From positions 1 through 64,000 of the forward strand of contig NZ_PKUU01000030.1 of the NCBI RefSeq assembly GCF_002899675.1: a DNA stretch of 64,000 bases, written 5' to 3'. A program made the position numbers and the translations under genes. The notes below the pieces were generated by a model, which was not told the DNA's origin, did no database searches, and was given only the letters and a program-made list of their open reading frames with translations. Positions 35,813 through 43,743 of the stretch are shown here, in pieces. The first letter of the stretch is position 1. Each line of letters opens with the position of its first letter. The DNA is from Clostridium sp. chh4-2. GTDB taxonomy: Bacteria > Bacillota > Clostridia > Lachnospirales > Lachnospiraceae.

Positions 35813-36325
35813 TTATTTCTGTGCAAGATACTCTTTATATCCGATCTGATCTAATTTCTCAGCTTTTTTCACCACATCATTTTTCAGGGTTTCTGAGTAA
35901 TCTTTCAGTCTCTTTAAAAGTTCCGGATCAGATGTAGCCAGAATCTTAGCCGCCAGAATTCCCGCATTGGTTCCTCCGTTGATGGCCACCGTAGCAACCG
36001 GTATGCCGGACGGCATCTGTACGATCGAGTAAAGGGAATCCACACCGCCAAGATCGGAAGTCTTCATCGGAATACCGATAACAGGCATCGGGAAAATAGC
36101 CGCGCACATGCCCGGAAGATGAGCCGCTTTTCCGGCTCCGGCGATAATCACCTTATAGCCTCTTGCTTCCGCTGATTTTGCATATTCAAAAAATACATCA
36201 GGCTCTCTGTGAGCGGAGATAATGGTCATCTCGCATTCCACACCCAATTTTTCTAAAATATCCGCAGCCTGTGCCATAACCGGCATATCTGAGTCGCTTC
36301 CCATAACAATACCAACTTTTGCCAT
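35813..36325 (-). CDS. purE: N5-carboxyaminoimidazole ribonucleotide mutase
   Basis: 170 aa, class I PurE. MGSDSDMPVM and ISAHREP are the substrate-binding signatures; GGTNAGILAAKIL is near the C-terminus. First gene of the purE-M-N-D cluster, with AAAAGGAG before the ATG and a strong promoter at 36461-36489. No purK, purH, purF or purL lies here. Confidence 0.96.
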   Translation of the reverse strand: MAKVGIVMGSDSDMPVMAQAADILEKLGVECEMTIISAHREPDVFFEYAKSAEARGYKVIIAGAGKAAHLPGMCAAIFPMPVIGIPMKTSDLGGVDSLYSIVQMPSGIPVATVAINGGTNAGILAAKILATSDPELLKRLKDYSETLKNDVVKKAEKLDQIGYKEYLAQK

Positions 36326-36460
36326 AGTAAATTCTCCTTTTCTCTTTTATAATCCTTTCATCCCGGAGCGGGCCTGAACATCCATTCATCACATCAGCTC
36401 CCGGAATTAATAAGCTCATCTTATAAGTAATGTTAATTAATGCGTGCTTACTTATTAATT

Positions 36461-36489
36461 ATAATACTAGGTTTTACTCTTCCCGTCAA
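36461..36489 (-). promoter_or_regulatory. Promoter of the pur cluster
   Basis: TTGACG (36489-36484), 17-bp spacer, TATTAT (36466-36461) on the minus strand, giving a leader of ~130 nt. The leader contains a CCGGGAGC...GCTCCGGG hairpin near 36361-36405. I could not find the purine riboswitch core. Confidence 0.6.
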
Positions 36490-36505
36490 TGATTTTTTTC
36501 ACCCT

Positions 36506-38572
36506 TTAAAAAGCGCGGTTCAGCTCCTCCAATCCGGCAAGCGCAAACCGGCCATTTTCAATGATTCTCACAGCCCTTCCTTCCGAATCCACCGCCTCAA
36601 TATAGGAAAGCTCATCATAAGGAATCGTGATATCCGTATGGCAGTTGAAATAAGCCTTCGACACATCTTCTCTTCTCAGCAGCGACACTTCATTGTCCCT
36701 GGCAATGATCTCTTTTCCATCCGGATTATAGACCGGAGAATCCTCAGACCAGCTGTAACAGGTGTCTCCCACCGCAAAATGAGGCCCCATCTTTTCCACA
36801 ATCAGAATCGGAAGCTTATGAATAATTCCGAATTTCTTCGCCATTGCATATGCCGTAGTGTTGGTTCCTATGGCAAATTCGCCCATGGGGACAGAATCGT
36901 GATTCTTTAAAATCACCTGTTTCACCAGCTGTTTTCCTTCTTCCTTCTTATCAAAATTATCGCAGCCGTAATCCGTCACCATTCCGTCTTTAAAGACCAG
37001 TTTAAGATTCTTAAACTGAATGTCGCCGATATAAACCGTCCCCACATGAAGAACCCCGTCCGTACCGGCCAAAACAGGAGATGTGAAAACCTCTCCCAAA
37101 GGAATATTCACATCTGCCACGCAGTTTTCAAAGTTGGTCTGTTTTTCCGGACATTCCAGCTTATGAAGGGCTACGGATATCTCCGTTTCATTCCTGCCGC
37201 TTCCCTTCACCTTCACGCAGGCCGCCGTATCGAGGACATCGATAATCACCTGCTGAATCTTTTTATACACCTCATAATCCAGCGTATTAATCCTTATGGT
37301 TTCCTTGAAAATCTCTTCAAAATCCTTTCCGATAGCCGGAACCGGGAATGCGATAATCGTGAAGCTGGTCTCGTCTCCCGGCACATATTCATTGGTAATC
37401 TGCATGGATTCATTGGCATAGGCGATGGTCAGCTGTTCCTGTTTTTTAGACAGCCGGAACGCTTCCGGCTTGTTCACAGGTTCAAAGCCCTCTTCCCCAA
37501 ATGTCTCGATCACAGCCGGGCCTGCATACAAGGAAGCTTCTTTCTTTAACGCTTCATAGGAAGACCTTAAAATGTCCTTTTTCTTATTTTTAAATGTTCC
37601 GGTCAGATAAATGGCCGCGTCATAGCGATGGTCATATTCATACTGCTTGTTGCCTGAATTGCTGTAATATCCCACTTTCCGGTTGGGATTTCTGTTAACC
37701 GACCAAACAGCTGCCCGGCAGATGACCGGATTAAGGCCCATCTCCCTGAAATTGATGACCGCCTGCTTCACCATCCGTTCGAACCCCAATTCATAGCGGA
37801 TTACCACAGTTTTCTTCTTAGAAAGGTCTCTTCCCATCACCTCAAATCCCTTGCGGTATCCTTCCGTATACGTAGCCGCCATCAGATCGATGGTTTCCTG
37901 AGGCAGGGAGTTCAAAAACTCCGCCATCTTTAATTCCGATTTTGTGACCGGCTCTCCAAATTTATAGAGGTATCTCAGATCATTCAAATCCTCGTTCATA
38001 ATGATATCCACCGCAAAAGAGAGCTCAGGGTCCAATGTTTCCCGGATGCGGTAAGAGATCATCTGATCCGCATAATCATTGACAAACCAGTAAAGGGCAT
38101 CCTTAATGCTTTTTGCGGAAGGAATTCCCTCTTCAAACATGTTATAGATCTCAATGAACAGCTCATTTAAAATGGTAATGTTCTCAAGGCGGCTTTCATA
38201 AGCGAACACGATCTCCCCTCTGATTTCCGCATAAAGAAATGAGAGGAGCTGGCCCACACCGTCTCCCAGCAGTTTCACCGCATAGGCAGGGTTTGCATAG
38301 CTCTTCTCATATGCGTCTTCGTGTATATCCTGGTACAGTCTTCGGTTCCATGACTTTAATTCCTCCAAAGACGCCTCATCCATCACACCATTTCCAAGCT
38401 CCTCCACCAGTTTCCCGATGGTCAGGATAAAATCCCCGGTACGTACAAAATAATCCCGGTACGGCCGAGGAACCGTCTCCTCCCCCGCCATCTCCCCAAT
38501 CCGTTCCATGGAGAGCTCATATCGTTCCATAACCGCTTCATTCTCTTCCTTAAATAATATACGGTAATCCAT
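36506..38572 (-). CDS. Large M29-family aminopeptidase
   Basis: 688 aa. The C-terminal ~400 residues match the M29 metallo-aminopeptidases, with metal/catalytic segments EFAIGTNTTAYAMAKKFGII, EKMGPHFAVG and FNCHTDITIPYDEL. Typical AmpS/PepS proteins are ~410 aa; here ~280 extra N-terminal helical residues precede the domain. It is cytoplasmic and probably trims peptides. A membrane-protein gene follows its start side at 4 bp, so they may be co-transcribed with vanZ. Confidence 0.85.
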   Translation of the reverse strand: MDYRILFKEENEAVMERYELSMERIGEMAGEETVPRPYRDYFVRTGDFILTIGKLVEELGNGVMDEASLEELKSWNRRLYQDIHEDAYEKSYANPAYAVKLLGDGVGQLLSFLYAEIRGEIVFAYESRLENITILNELFIEIYNMFEEGIPSAKSIKDALYWFVNDYADQMISYRIRETLDPELSFAVDIIMNEDLNDLRYLYKFGEPVTKSELKMAEFLNSLPQETIDLMAATYTEGYRKGFEVMGRDLSKKKTVVIRYELGFERMVKQAVINFREMGLNPVICRAAVWSVNRNPNRKVGYYSNSGNKQYEYDHRYDAAIYLTGTFKNKKKDILRSSYEALKKEASLYAGPAVIETFGEEGFEPVNKPEAFRLSKKQEQLTIAYANESMQITNEYVPGDETSFTIIAFPVPAIGKDFEEIFKETIRINTLDYEVYKKIQQVIIDVLDTAACVKVKGSGRNETEISVALHKLECPEKQTNFENCVADVNIPLGEVFTSPVLAGTDGVLHVGTVYIGDIQFKNLKLVFKDGMVTDYGCDNFDKKEEGKQLVKQVILKNHDSVPMGEFAIGTNTTAYAMAKKFGIIHKLPILIVEKMGPHFAVGDTCYSWSEDSPVYNPDGKEIIARDNEVSLLRREDVSKAYFNCHTDITIPYDELSYIEAVDSEGRAVRIIENGRFALAGLEELNRAF

Positions 38573-38576
38573 ATTG

Positions 38577-38900
38577 TCATCCTCCTATGCCCACGATCAT
38601 TATCAAAATCCAGGCAAAAATCTCCAATCCGCCCACTACAATTCCCACTTTAGCCAGAATATAGTTTTTCTCTTTCTCCAAAAATGAGATCGCGCCGTAC
38701 CATACTCCAACCAAATTAAGAATCAAACTGCAAAATACCATAGCCGCCACATTTAACGGAGCCTGCCCCTGGTTCTTTATACTGATATACATGCCGGTCA
38801 GAAACAGGCACAGCCCGGCCGCCACCAGAATCGCCGACATAAAACTGCGCTTTGCCAGCGGCTTCTTCACATATGAAACTCTAGTATGTCTTCTTTCCAC
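38577..38900 (-). CDS. Small integral membrane protein (DUF6142-like)
   Basis: 107 aa with three predicted membrane helices (from ~22, ~48 and ~82) and a basic N-terminus. I place the start at a GTG (38900) because AGGAGG is seven bases upstream; the longer frame to 38993 would lie mostly inside vanZ. It overlaps the vanZ end by 20 bp and lies 4 bp before the aminopeptidase. The family name is from memory and uncertain; function unknown. Confidence 0.7.
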   Translation of the reverse strand: MERRHTRVSYVKKPLAKRSFMSAILVAAGLCLFLTGMYISIKNQGQAPLNVAAMVFCSLILNLVGVWYGAISFLEKEKNYILAKVGIVVGGLEIFAWILIMIVGIGG

Positions 38901-39360
38901 GAAGTTTCCTCCTAATCCGGGTTTTCTGGACAATCTTATAACAGATAAATCCCATAATTCCTCCGATGGTATTGAGCAAAAGATCATCCACATCGAAACT
39001 GCCCACTTTAAAAATCAGCTGCGTCGTTTCAATGCAGAGGCTCAGACTGAATGTCAAAAGAAACGCATTATACCAGTAACGCCCTCTTCTGCTGACTACC
39101 GGAAGGAAAAAGCCAAATGGAATAAATGCGATCACATTGCCGAATACATTCAGAAAAAAGGCTTTAAATCCCAACTGCTCCCTGTATATATAAAACCGTT
39201 TAATCTCCTTAAACAACTCCAGATTATACGCGTACTTTGTCTGTTCCTGTGCAGTCCTTCCAAAGGATTCTGCGAAAAACATAAAATATGTCAAAGAAAT
39301 CAGATAGAGAACAAAGAAGATCCATCCGAATTTCTGTAATTTCGTACTCCCTTTAATCAT
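38881..39360 (-). CDS. VanZ-family membrane protein
   Basis: 159 aa with four predicted helices. Family motifs are NVFGNVIAFIPFGFFLPVV and ETTQLIFKVGSFDVDDLLLN. VanZ relatives lower teicoplanin susceptibility in some species, but most are of unknown role. GGAGAG is four bases before the ATG at 39360; an earlier ATG at 39396 has no site and would sit in the terminator. Confidence 0.85.
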   Translation of the reverse strand: MIKGSTKLQKFGWIFFVLYLISLTYFMFFAESFGRTAQEQTKYAYNLELFKEIKRFYIYREQLGFKAFFLNVFGNVIAFIPFGFFLPVVSRRGRYWYNAFLLTFSLSLCIETTQLIFKVGSFDVDDLLLNTIGGIMGFICYKIVQKTRIRRKLRGKKTY

Positions 39361-39378
39361 ATTACTCTCCAATGGTTG

Positions 39379-39414
39379 TAAAAAGGCAGCACTCACCCTT
39401 GGCGAATACTGCCT
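39379..39414 (-). terminator. Terminator of the pyr operon
   Basis: On the minus strand AGGCAG and CTGCCT form the base of a stem followed by TTTTTAC, 9 bp after the small protein stop at 39423. It separates pyr genes from vanZ. Confidence 0.6.
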
Positions 39415-39422
39415 CTTTTGAT

Positions 39423-39572
39423 TTAAAATGTTATTTTTGATTTACGTTTCAGCAACATGGCACCGCTGATAATGGACATTGTTCCGGCAGCAACACCAGC
39501 CACCAAAATGATAACGCCTACAACGATATTACAAACACCGGCATTTCTCATTGTTTTATAAACTTTTTCCAT
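39423..39572 (-). CDS. 49-residue single-pass membrane protein
   Basis: This small frame begins MEKVYKTMRNAGVCNIVVGV and ends LLKRKSKITF. It has one or two tight hydrophobic stretches between residues 12 and 41 and positive charges at both ends. AAGGAG lies eight bases before the ATG. It starts 12 bp after pyrE and precedes the terminator, so it is probably on the pyr message. I do not know its function. Confidence 0.7.
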   Translation of the reverse strand: MEKVYKTMRNAGVCNIVVGVIILVAGVAAGTMSIISGAMLLKRKSKITF

Positions 39573-39584
39573 TCGGTTCACTCC

Positions 39585-40259
39585 TTATTTTACACCATAC
39601 TGCTCATAATAAGCATCGATGGCTGCTTTAATCTTGTCATCAATAATAATCTTTCCCTGATATTCCTTATTATATAAATGTTCCACCACTTCATTCATGG
39701 ACACGATGGCATTTGCATCAAAACCATAGGTTTCCTTGATCTCTTCCAATGCACTCTTTTCGCCTTTTCCCCGTTCCATACGGTTTAAAGAAACCATCAG
39801 TCCGATGATCTCAACTTTGCCCTGAGCCTGAATGATCGGGAATGTCTCTTCGATAGATTTACCTGATGTGGTAACGTCTTCGATGATCACAACTTTATCG
39901 CCGTCTTTAATCGGGCTTCCTAACAGAATGCCGACATCGCCGTGATCCTTCACCTCTTTACGGTTTGAACAATATTTGATATCCTTGCCGTATAATTCGC
40001 TGAAAGCGATTGTGGTAGCCACGCTCAGCGGAATTCCCTTATAAGCCGGTCCAAACAATACGTCAAAATCGGTTCCATAGTTGTCATGAATCGCTTTTGC
40101 ATAGTATTCGCCCAGCTTGCGAAGCTGTGTTCCTGTCACATAAGCTCCCGCATTCATGAAAAATGGGGATTTTCTTCCGCTCTTTAATGTAAACTCTCCG
40201 AATTTCAATACCTGGCTGTCCACCATAAATTCGATAAATTCCTGCTTATACTGCTCCAT
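39585..40259 (-). CDS. pyrE: Orotate phosphoribosyltransferase
   Basis: 224 aa. Makes OMP from orotate and PRPP. The PRPP-binding motif is KVVIIEDVTTSGKSIEE, with FGPAYKGIPLSVATTIAFS upstream. Fourth gene of the pyrF-K-D-E order, 54 bp after pyrD, with a GGAAG-type site. Confidence 0.96.
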   Translation of the reverse strand: MEQYKQEFIEFMVDSQVLKFGEFTLKSGRKSPFFMNAGAYVTGTQLRKLGEYYAKAIHDNYGTDFDVLFGPAYKGIPLSVATTIAFSELYGKDIKYCSNRKEVKDHGDVGILLGSPIKDGDKVVIIEDVTTSGKSIEETFPIIQAQGKVEIIGLMVSLNRMERGKGEKSALEEIKETYGFDANAIVSMNEVVEHLYNKEYQGKIIIDDKIKAAIDAYYEQYGVK

Positions 40260-40313
40260 CTTCCTCTTCCTCCGTAACCGGCGGGCCGACCGCTGTGTTA
40301 ATCATAACGCAGA

Positions 40314-41216
40314 TCAGTCCACACACCCAATTAATTCATTAATATCTTCTACTTTATATTTACTCATGTATGCTTCAATGCCTGCCACAATCTCTTCCGT
40401 CGCATATGGATTGTGGAAATTAGCCGTGCCCACGGAAACCGCCGTAGCTCCGGCCATCATAAATTCGATGGCGTCCTCCGCATTCATAATGCCGCCCATA
40501 CCGATTACAGGAACCGATACCGCGTGGGATACCTGGTAAACCATGCGGACCGCCACCGGCTTGATCGCAGGACCGGAAAGCCCGCCTGTCTTATTGGCCA
40601 CCGCAAAGCATCTCTTGTTTATATCAATCTTCATGCCGGTCAGCGTATTGATTAAAGACAGCACATCCGCGCCGCCCGCCTCCGCCGCCTTTGCCATCAC
40701 CGTGATATCGGTAACGTTGGGGCTCAGCTTCATGATAACCGGCTGTTTTGCATATTTTTTCACTTCCCGGGTGATGGCTTCCACCGCCTTCGGGTCCTGT
40801 CCGAATGCAATTCCGCCTTCCTTAACGTTGGGACAGGAAATGTTGATCTCCAGCATATCTACCGGCTGGTCAGCTAAACGCTCCACCACTTCCACATAGT
40901 CCTCTGTCGTCTTTCCGCATACGTTTACGATGATCTTCGTATCATATTTTTTCAAAAACGGGATGTCCCGTTCCACAAACACATCGATTCCAGGGTTCTG
41001 AAGCCCGATGGCATTGATCATCCCGCCATAGGTTTCCGCTATTCTGGGAGTCGGATTGCCGGGCCACGGCACGTTGGCAACTCCTTTGGTCACCACAGCG
41101 CCCAGCTTATTTAAGTCCACCATCTCGCCGTACTCGGCGCCGGAACCAAATGTACCGGAGGCAGTCATAACCGGATTGTTAAGTGTAATTCCTGCAAGGG
41201 TTACTTTTGTATTCAT
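40314..41216 (-). CDS. pyrD: Dihydroorotate dehydrogenase B, catalytic subunit
   Basis: 300 aa. NAD-linked class 1B DHOD, working with PyrK. N-terminal NPVMTASGTFG, active-site segment EINISCPNVKEGG (Cys as base), and FMN-binding GMGGIMNAEDAIEFMMAGA are visible. The ATG at 41216 shares one base with the pyrK stop; a GTG one codon earlier is also possible. Confidence 0.95.
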   Translation of the reverse strand: MNTKVTLAGITLNNPVMTASGTFGSGAEYGEMVDLNKLGAVVTKGVANVPWPGNPTPRIAETYGGMINAIGLQNPGIDVFVERDIPFLKKYDTKIIVNVCGKTTEDYVEVVERLADQPVDMLEINISCPNVKEGGIAFGQDPKAVEAITREVKKYAKQPVIMKLSPNVTDITVMAKAAEAGGADVLSLINTLTGMKIDINKRCFAVANKTGGLSGPAIKPVAVRMVYQVSHAVSVPVIGMGGIMNAEDAIEFMMAGATAVSVGTANFHNPYATEEIVAGIEAYMSKYKVEDINELIGCVD

Positions 41217-41989
41217 CACAGTTCCACCTCCTCGGCACGGAACACAGGGCCGTCTTTGCAGATCCGCTTATTGTGCACGTGTGAATGGTGATCCACATCT
41301 TTGGACTGGCAGACGCAAGCCAGACATGCGCCGATACCGCAGGCCATCTTTTCTTCCAGTGATAGCCAGCATTCGATTCCATGCTCCGCCGCATATGCTT
41401 TAATCGCCCGAAGCATAGGAGTCGGGCCGCAGGCATAGATCACTTCCGCATTAAGCCCCTGCTCCCGGATTGCATCCAGCACGTTTCCTTTGGTGCCTGC
41501 GCTTCCATCTTCCGTAGCGATGGTCACTTTTCCATACGCTTCAAACTCCTGGTCTAAAAACAGGACGTCGCGGTATCCTAACACCATCTGTTTTTCTCCA
41601 TCCAGATGTTTTGCCAGCTCCAGCATAGGCGGGATACCGATTCCCCCTCCGATCAGAAAGGACTTTCTGCCCTTGTTCTCCGCCACCGGGAAACCATTGC
41701 CCAAGGGACCCATGATCGTGATTTCATCATCCGCCTGATATGAAGAGAACTCTTCCGTTCCCGCTCCCACAACCCGGTAAACAATCCTTAATTTACCGGC
41801 GTCTTTATCCACTTCGCAGATGCTGATCGGTCTTGGAAGAAGCTTGGAACCATCTTTTGAATACACGGAGATAAACTGTCCGGGAACCGCCTGTTCCGCA
41901 ATCTCCCCACAGCAAATCCACATGCTGTACACATCAGGAACCAGCCTCTTCTGGCTGTCCACAACTGCTGTTAATTTCACCTGACCCAT
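41216..41989 (-). CDS. pyrK: Dihydroorotate dehydrogenase B, electron-transfer subunit
   Basis: 257 aa. Carries FAD and a 2Fe-2S cluster, passing electrons from PyrD to NAD. The FAD site is LLPRPISICEVD, the NAD site IGGGIGIPPMLELAKHL, and the cluster cysteines are in CGIGACLACVCQ plus a downstream CKDGPVF. GGAGG is six bases before the ATG; the gene lies 10 bp after pyrF. Confidence 0.96.
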   Translation of the reverse strand: MGQVKLTAVVDSQKRLVPDVYSMWICCGEIAEQAVPGQFISVYSKDGSKLLPRPISICEVDKDAGKLRIVYRVVGAGTEEFSSYQADDEITIMGPLGNGFPVAENKGRKSFLIGGGIGIPPMLELAKHLDGEKQMVLGYRDVLFLDQEFEAYGKVTIATEDGSAGTKGNVLDAIREQGLNAEVIYACGPTPMLRAIKAYAAEHGIECWLSLEEKMACGIGACLACVCQSKDVDHHSHVHNKRICKDGPVFRAEEVEL

Positions 41990-41999
41990 GGGCTTCCTC

Positions 42000-42917
42000 C
42001 TATAATACGCTGTTGATATCAGCGACCATATCGATAACTGCCTGTCTGGAAGCTTCTGCGAAATGCTCTGCGCCGAATTTTGCGTATTTTTCCTGCTTGT
42101 ATGCAGCGATGATTCCTCTTGAAGAATTCACGATTGCACCCAGGCCGTCTTCGTTAAAGCAGTATTTCAGGTCTTCTGCAGTTCCGCCCTGAGCGCCGTA
42201 GCCAGGCACCAGGAAATAAGTATTGGGCATTAATTTACGAAGGATTCTGCTCATCTCAGGGTAGGTTGCTCCAACTACGGCTCCTACGTTGCTGTAAGCT
42301 CCGTCCATGGAGTCTTTTCCCCACTCCACAACCTTATCAGCCACCAGTTCATACAGAGGTCTGCCGTCAATCAGCTTATCCTGGAACTCTCCGCTGGACG
42401 GATTGGATGTCTTAACCAGAATAAATAATCCTTTATCTTCCTTATTACATACATCCACAAACGGTTTCACACCATCGGTGCCGAAGTATGGGTTTACTGT
42501 CAAAAAGTCGGTATGGAATCCGGAAACCGCAGTGGAACCAACCATAATCGTTCCAATATGTGCGGTTGCGTATGCGGCTGAAGTAGAACCGATATCGCCG
42601 CGCTTTGCATCGCCGATTACAGTCAGCCCTTTCTCCTGGCAGTAGCTGACAGTCTTTTCATATATCTTTAAGCCCTCGATTCCGAACTGCTCATACATAG
42701 CGATCTGTGGTTTTACAGATGGAATCAGGTCATAGGTATGATCAACGATTTCCTTATTAAACTGCCAGATCGCATCGGCGGCTCCCTCTAAAGTCTCTCC
42801 GAAATCCTGAAATGACTTTTTCGTGATGTGCTCCGGAATGTAACCCAGCATCGGATCTAATCCTACGCAGATCGGCGCTTTCGTTTTCTGTATTTTTTCG
42901 ATCAATTGACTAATCAT
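42000..42917 (-). CDS. pyrF: Orotidine 5'-phosphate decarboxylase, type 2
   Basis: 305 aa, the longer subfamily 2 form. The catalytic Asp-Lys-Asp set is in VIGDAKRGDIGSTSAAYA. APICVGLDPMLGYIP marks the N-terminus. The ATG at 42917 follows GAGGAGG by nine bases; a longer frame to 42971 would cross the promoter. First gene of the pyr cluster. Confidence 0.95.
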   Translation of the reverse strand: MISQLIEKIQKTKAPICVGLDPMLGYIPEHITKKSFQDFGETLEGAADAIWQFNKEIVDHTYDLIPSVKPQIAMYEQFGIEGLKIYEKTVSYCQEKGLTVIGDAKRGDIGSTSAAYATAHIGTIMVGSTAVSGFHTDFLTVNPYFGTDGVKPFVDVCNKEDKGLFILVKTSNPSSGEFQDKLIDGRPLYELVADKVVEWGKDSMDGAYSNVGAVVGATYPEMSRILRKLMPNTYFLVPGYGAQGGTAEDLKYCFNEDGLGAIVNSSRGIIAAYKQEKYAKFGAEHFAEASRQAVIDMVADINSVL

Positions 42918-42961
42918 CAACCATATCCTCCTCGGTTTTCTCTTAATTGTTATTCTTTCCC

Positions 42962-42990
42962 ATTTTAGCATAAGTCCATGCTTATTGCAA
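42962..42990 (-). promoter_or_regulatory. Promoter of the pyr cluster
   Basis: TTGCAA (42990-42985), 17 bp, TAAAAT (42967-42962) on the minus strand, overlapping the end of the nitroreductase gene. The spacer contains the palindrome GCATGGACTTATGC, a possible operator. Confidence 0.5.
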
Positions 42991-43743
42991 TGTTATCGTC
43001 CCCACATAATCTCCATTTTTATATACCTTTCTGCTGAGGGCATCCTCCACTTCAAAGCCCATTCTAAGCCACAATTCTTCTGCGGCCAGCATGATATGGG
43101 CCAGCACGATTCCGATGTTAAACTCCCTCATGGACGACAGCATGGGCACCGGGATTCTGTCCCGGCAGGAGAACAGGCAAAACCGGTCCTTATATACGAT
43201 AAATCTCCACGGCTGCGTATTCATGGAAGACGGCGCCAGGCGGGCCGCCTTTAAGATGGTTTTCACATTCTCGCTGGGTTCCTCTTTAAAGATACAGAGC
43301 TCTTTCAGGGATAATCTCTTTGCCCTTGACACTTCCCTTAAAAGCACTCCTTGGGCATATCCAAACGCGATGACAATGATCTCCTTCCACCCCTTCGGCA
43401 GAAGCATATCGGCCCTTGAACCGCCCAGATAACAGCTTCCCAAACCTTTAGCCGTCAGATACAAAACCACCTGCTCCGCCAGGTATCCGCCGTTTCGTTC
43501 ACATCCCTTTTTATCCTGTGAGGAGAGCACCAGATAGTACGGCGCATCCACCTTCCACAGTCCTTTTAATTTCACTTTCTTTTCTGTATTATCAAGTATT
43601 TCCGCTTTGGTTTCAATCTCGTAGTCCAAAAGAGCCGCTTTTCTGCAGAATGCCAGAATCTGATCCAGCATTTTCTGCGGAAGCGAGGCCTCTGTAAACT
43701 TACGGACCGACTTCCTTCCGCTTATGGCCTCATATAGGTTCAT
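42982..43743 (-). CDS. Nitroreductase-family protein
   Basis: 253 aa. Two-part FMN fold: AISGRKSVRKFTEASLP at the N-terminus and ARLAPSSMNTQPWRFIVY near residue 170. The second half resembles the nitroreductase core, so the protein may be a fused tandem-like form of the family. GGAGA lies six bases before the ATG at 43743. The gene overlaps the pepF end by 14 bp, suggesting coupling. Substrate unknown. Confidence 0.75.
   Translation of the reverse strand: MNLYEAISGRKSVRKFTEASLPQKMLDQILAFCRKAALLDYEIETKAEILDNTEKKVKLKGLWKVDAPYYLVLSSQDKKGCERNGGYLAEQVVLYLTAKGLGSCYLGGSRADMLLPKGWKEIIVIAFGYAQGVLLREVSRAKRLSLKELCIFKEEPSENVKTILKAARLAPSSMNTQPWRFIVYKDRFCLFSCRDRIPVPMLSSMREFNIGIVLAHIMLAAEELWLRMGFEVEDALSRKVYKNGDYVGTITLQ

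Noticed and set aside
36326..36490. Purine riboswitch before purE
   Set aside because: No aptamer core found; only a promoter and one hairpin.
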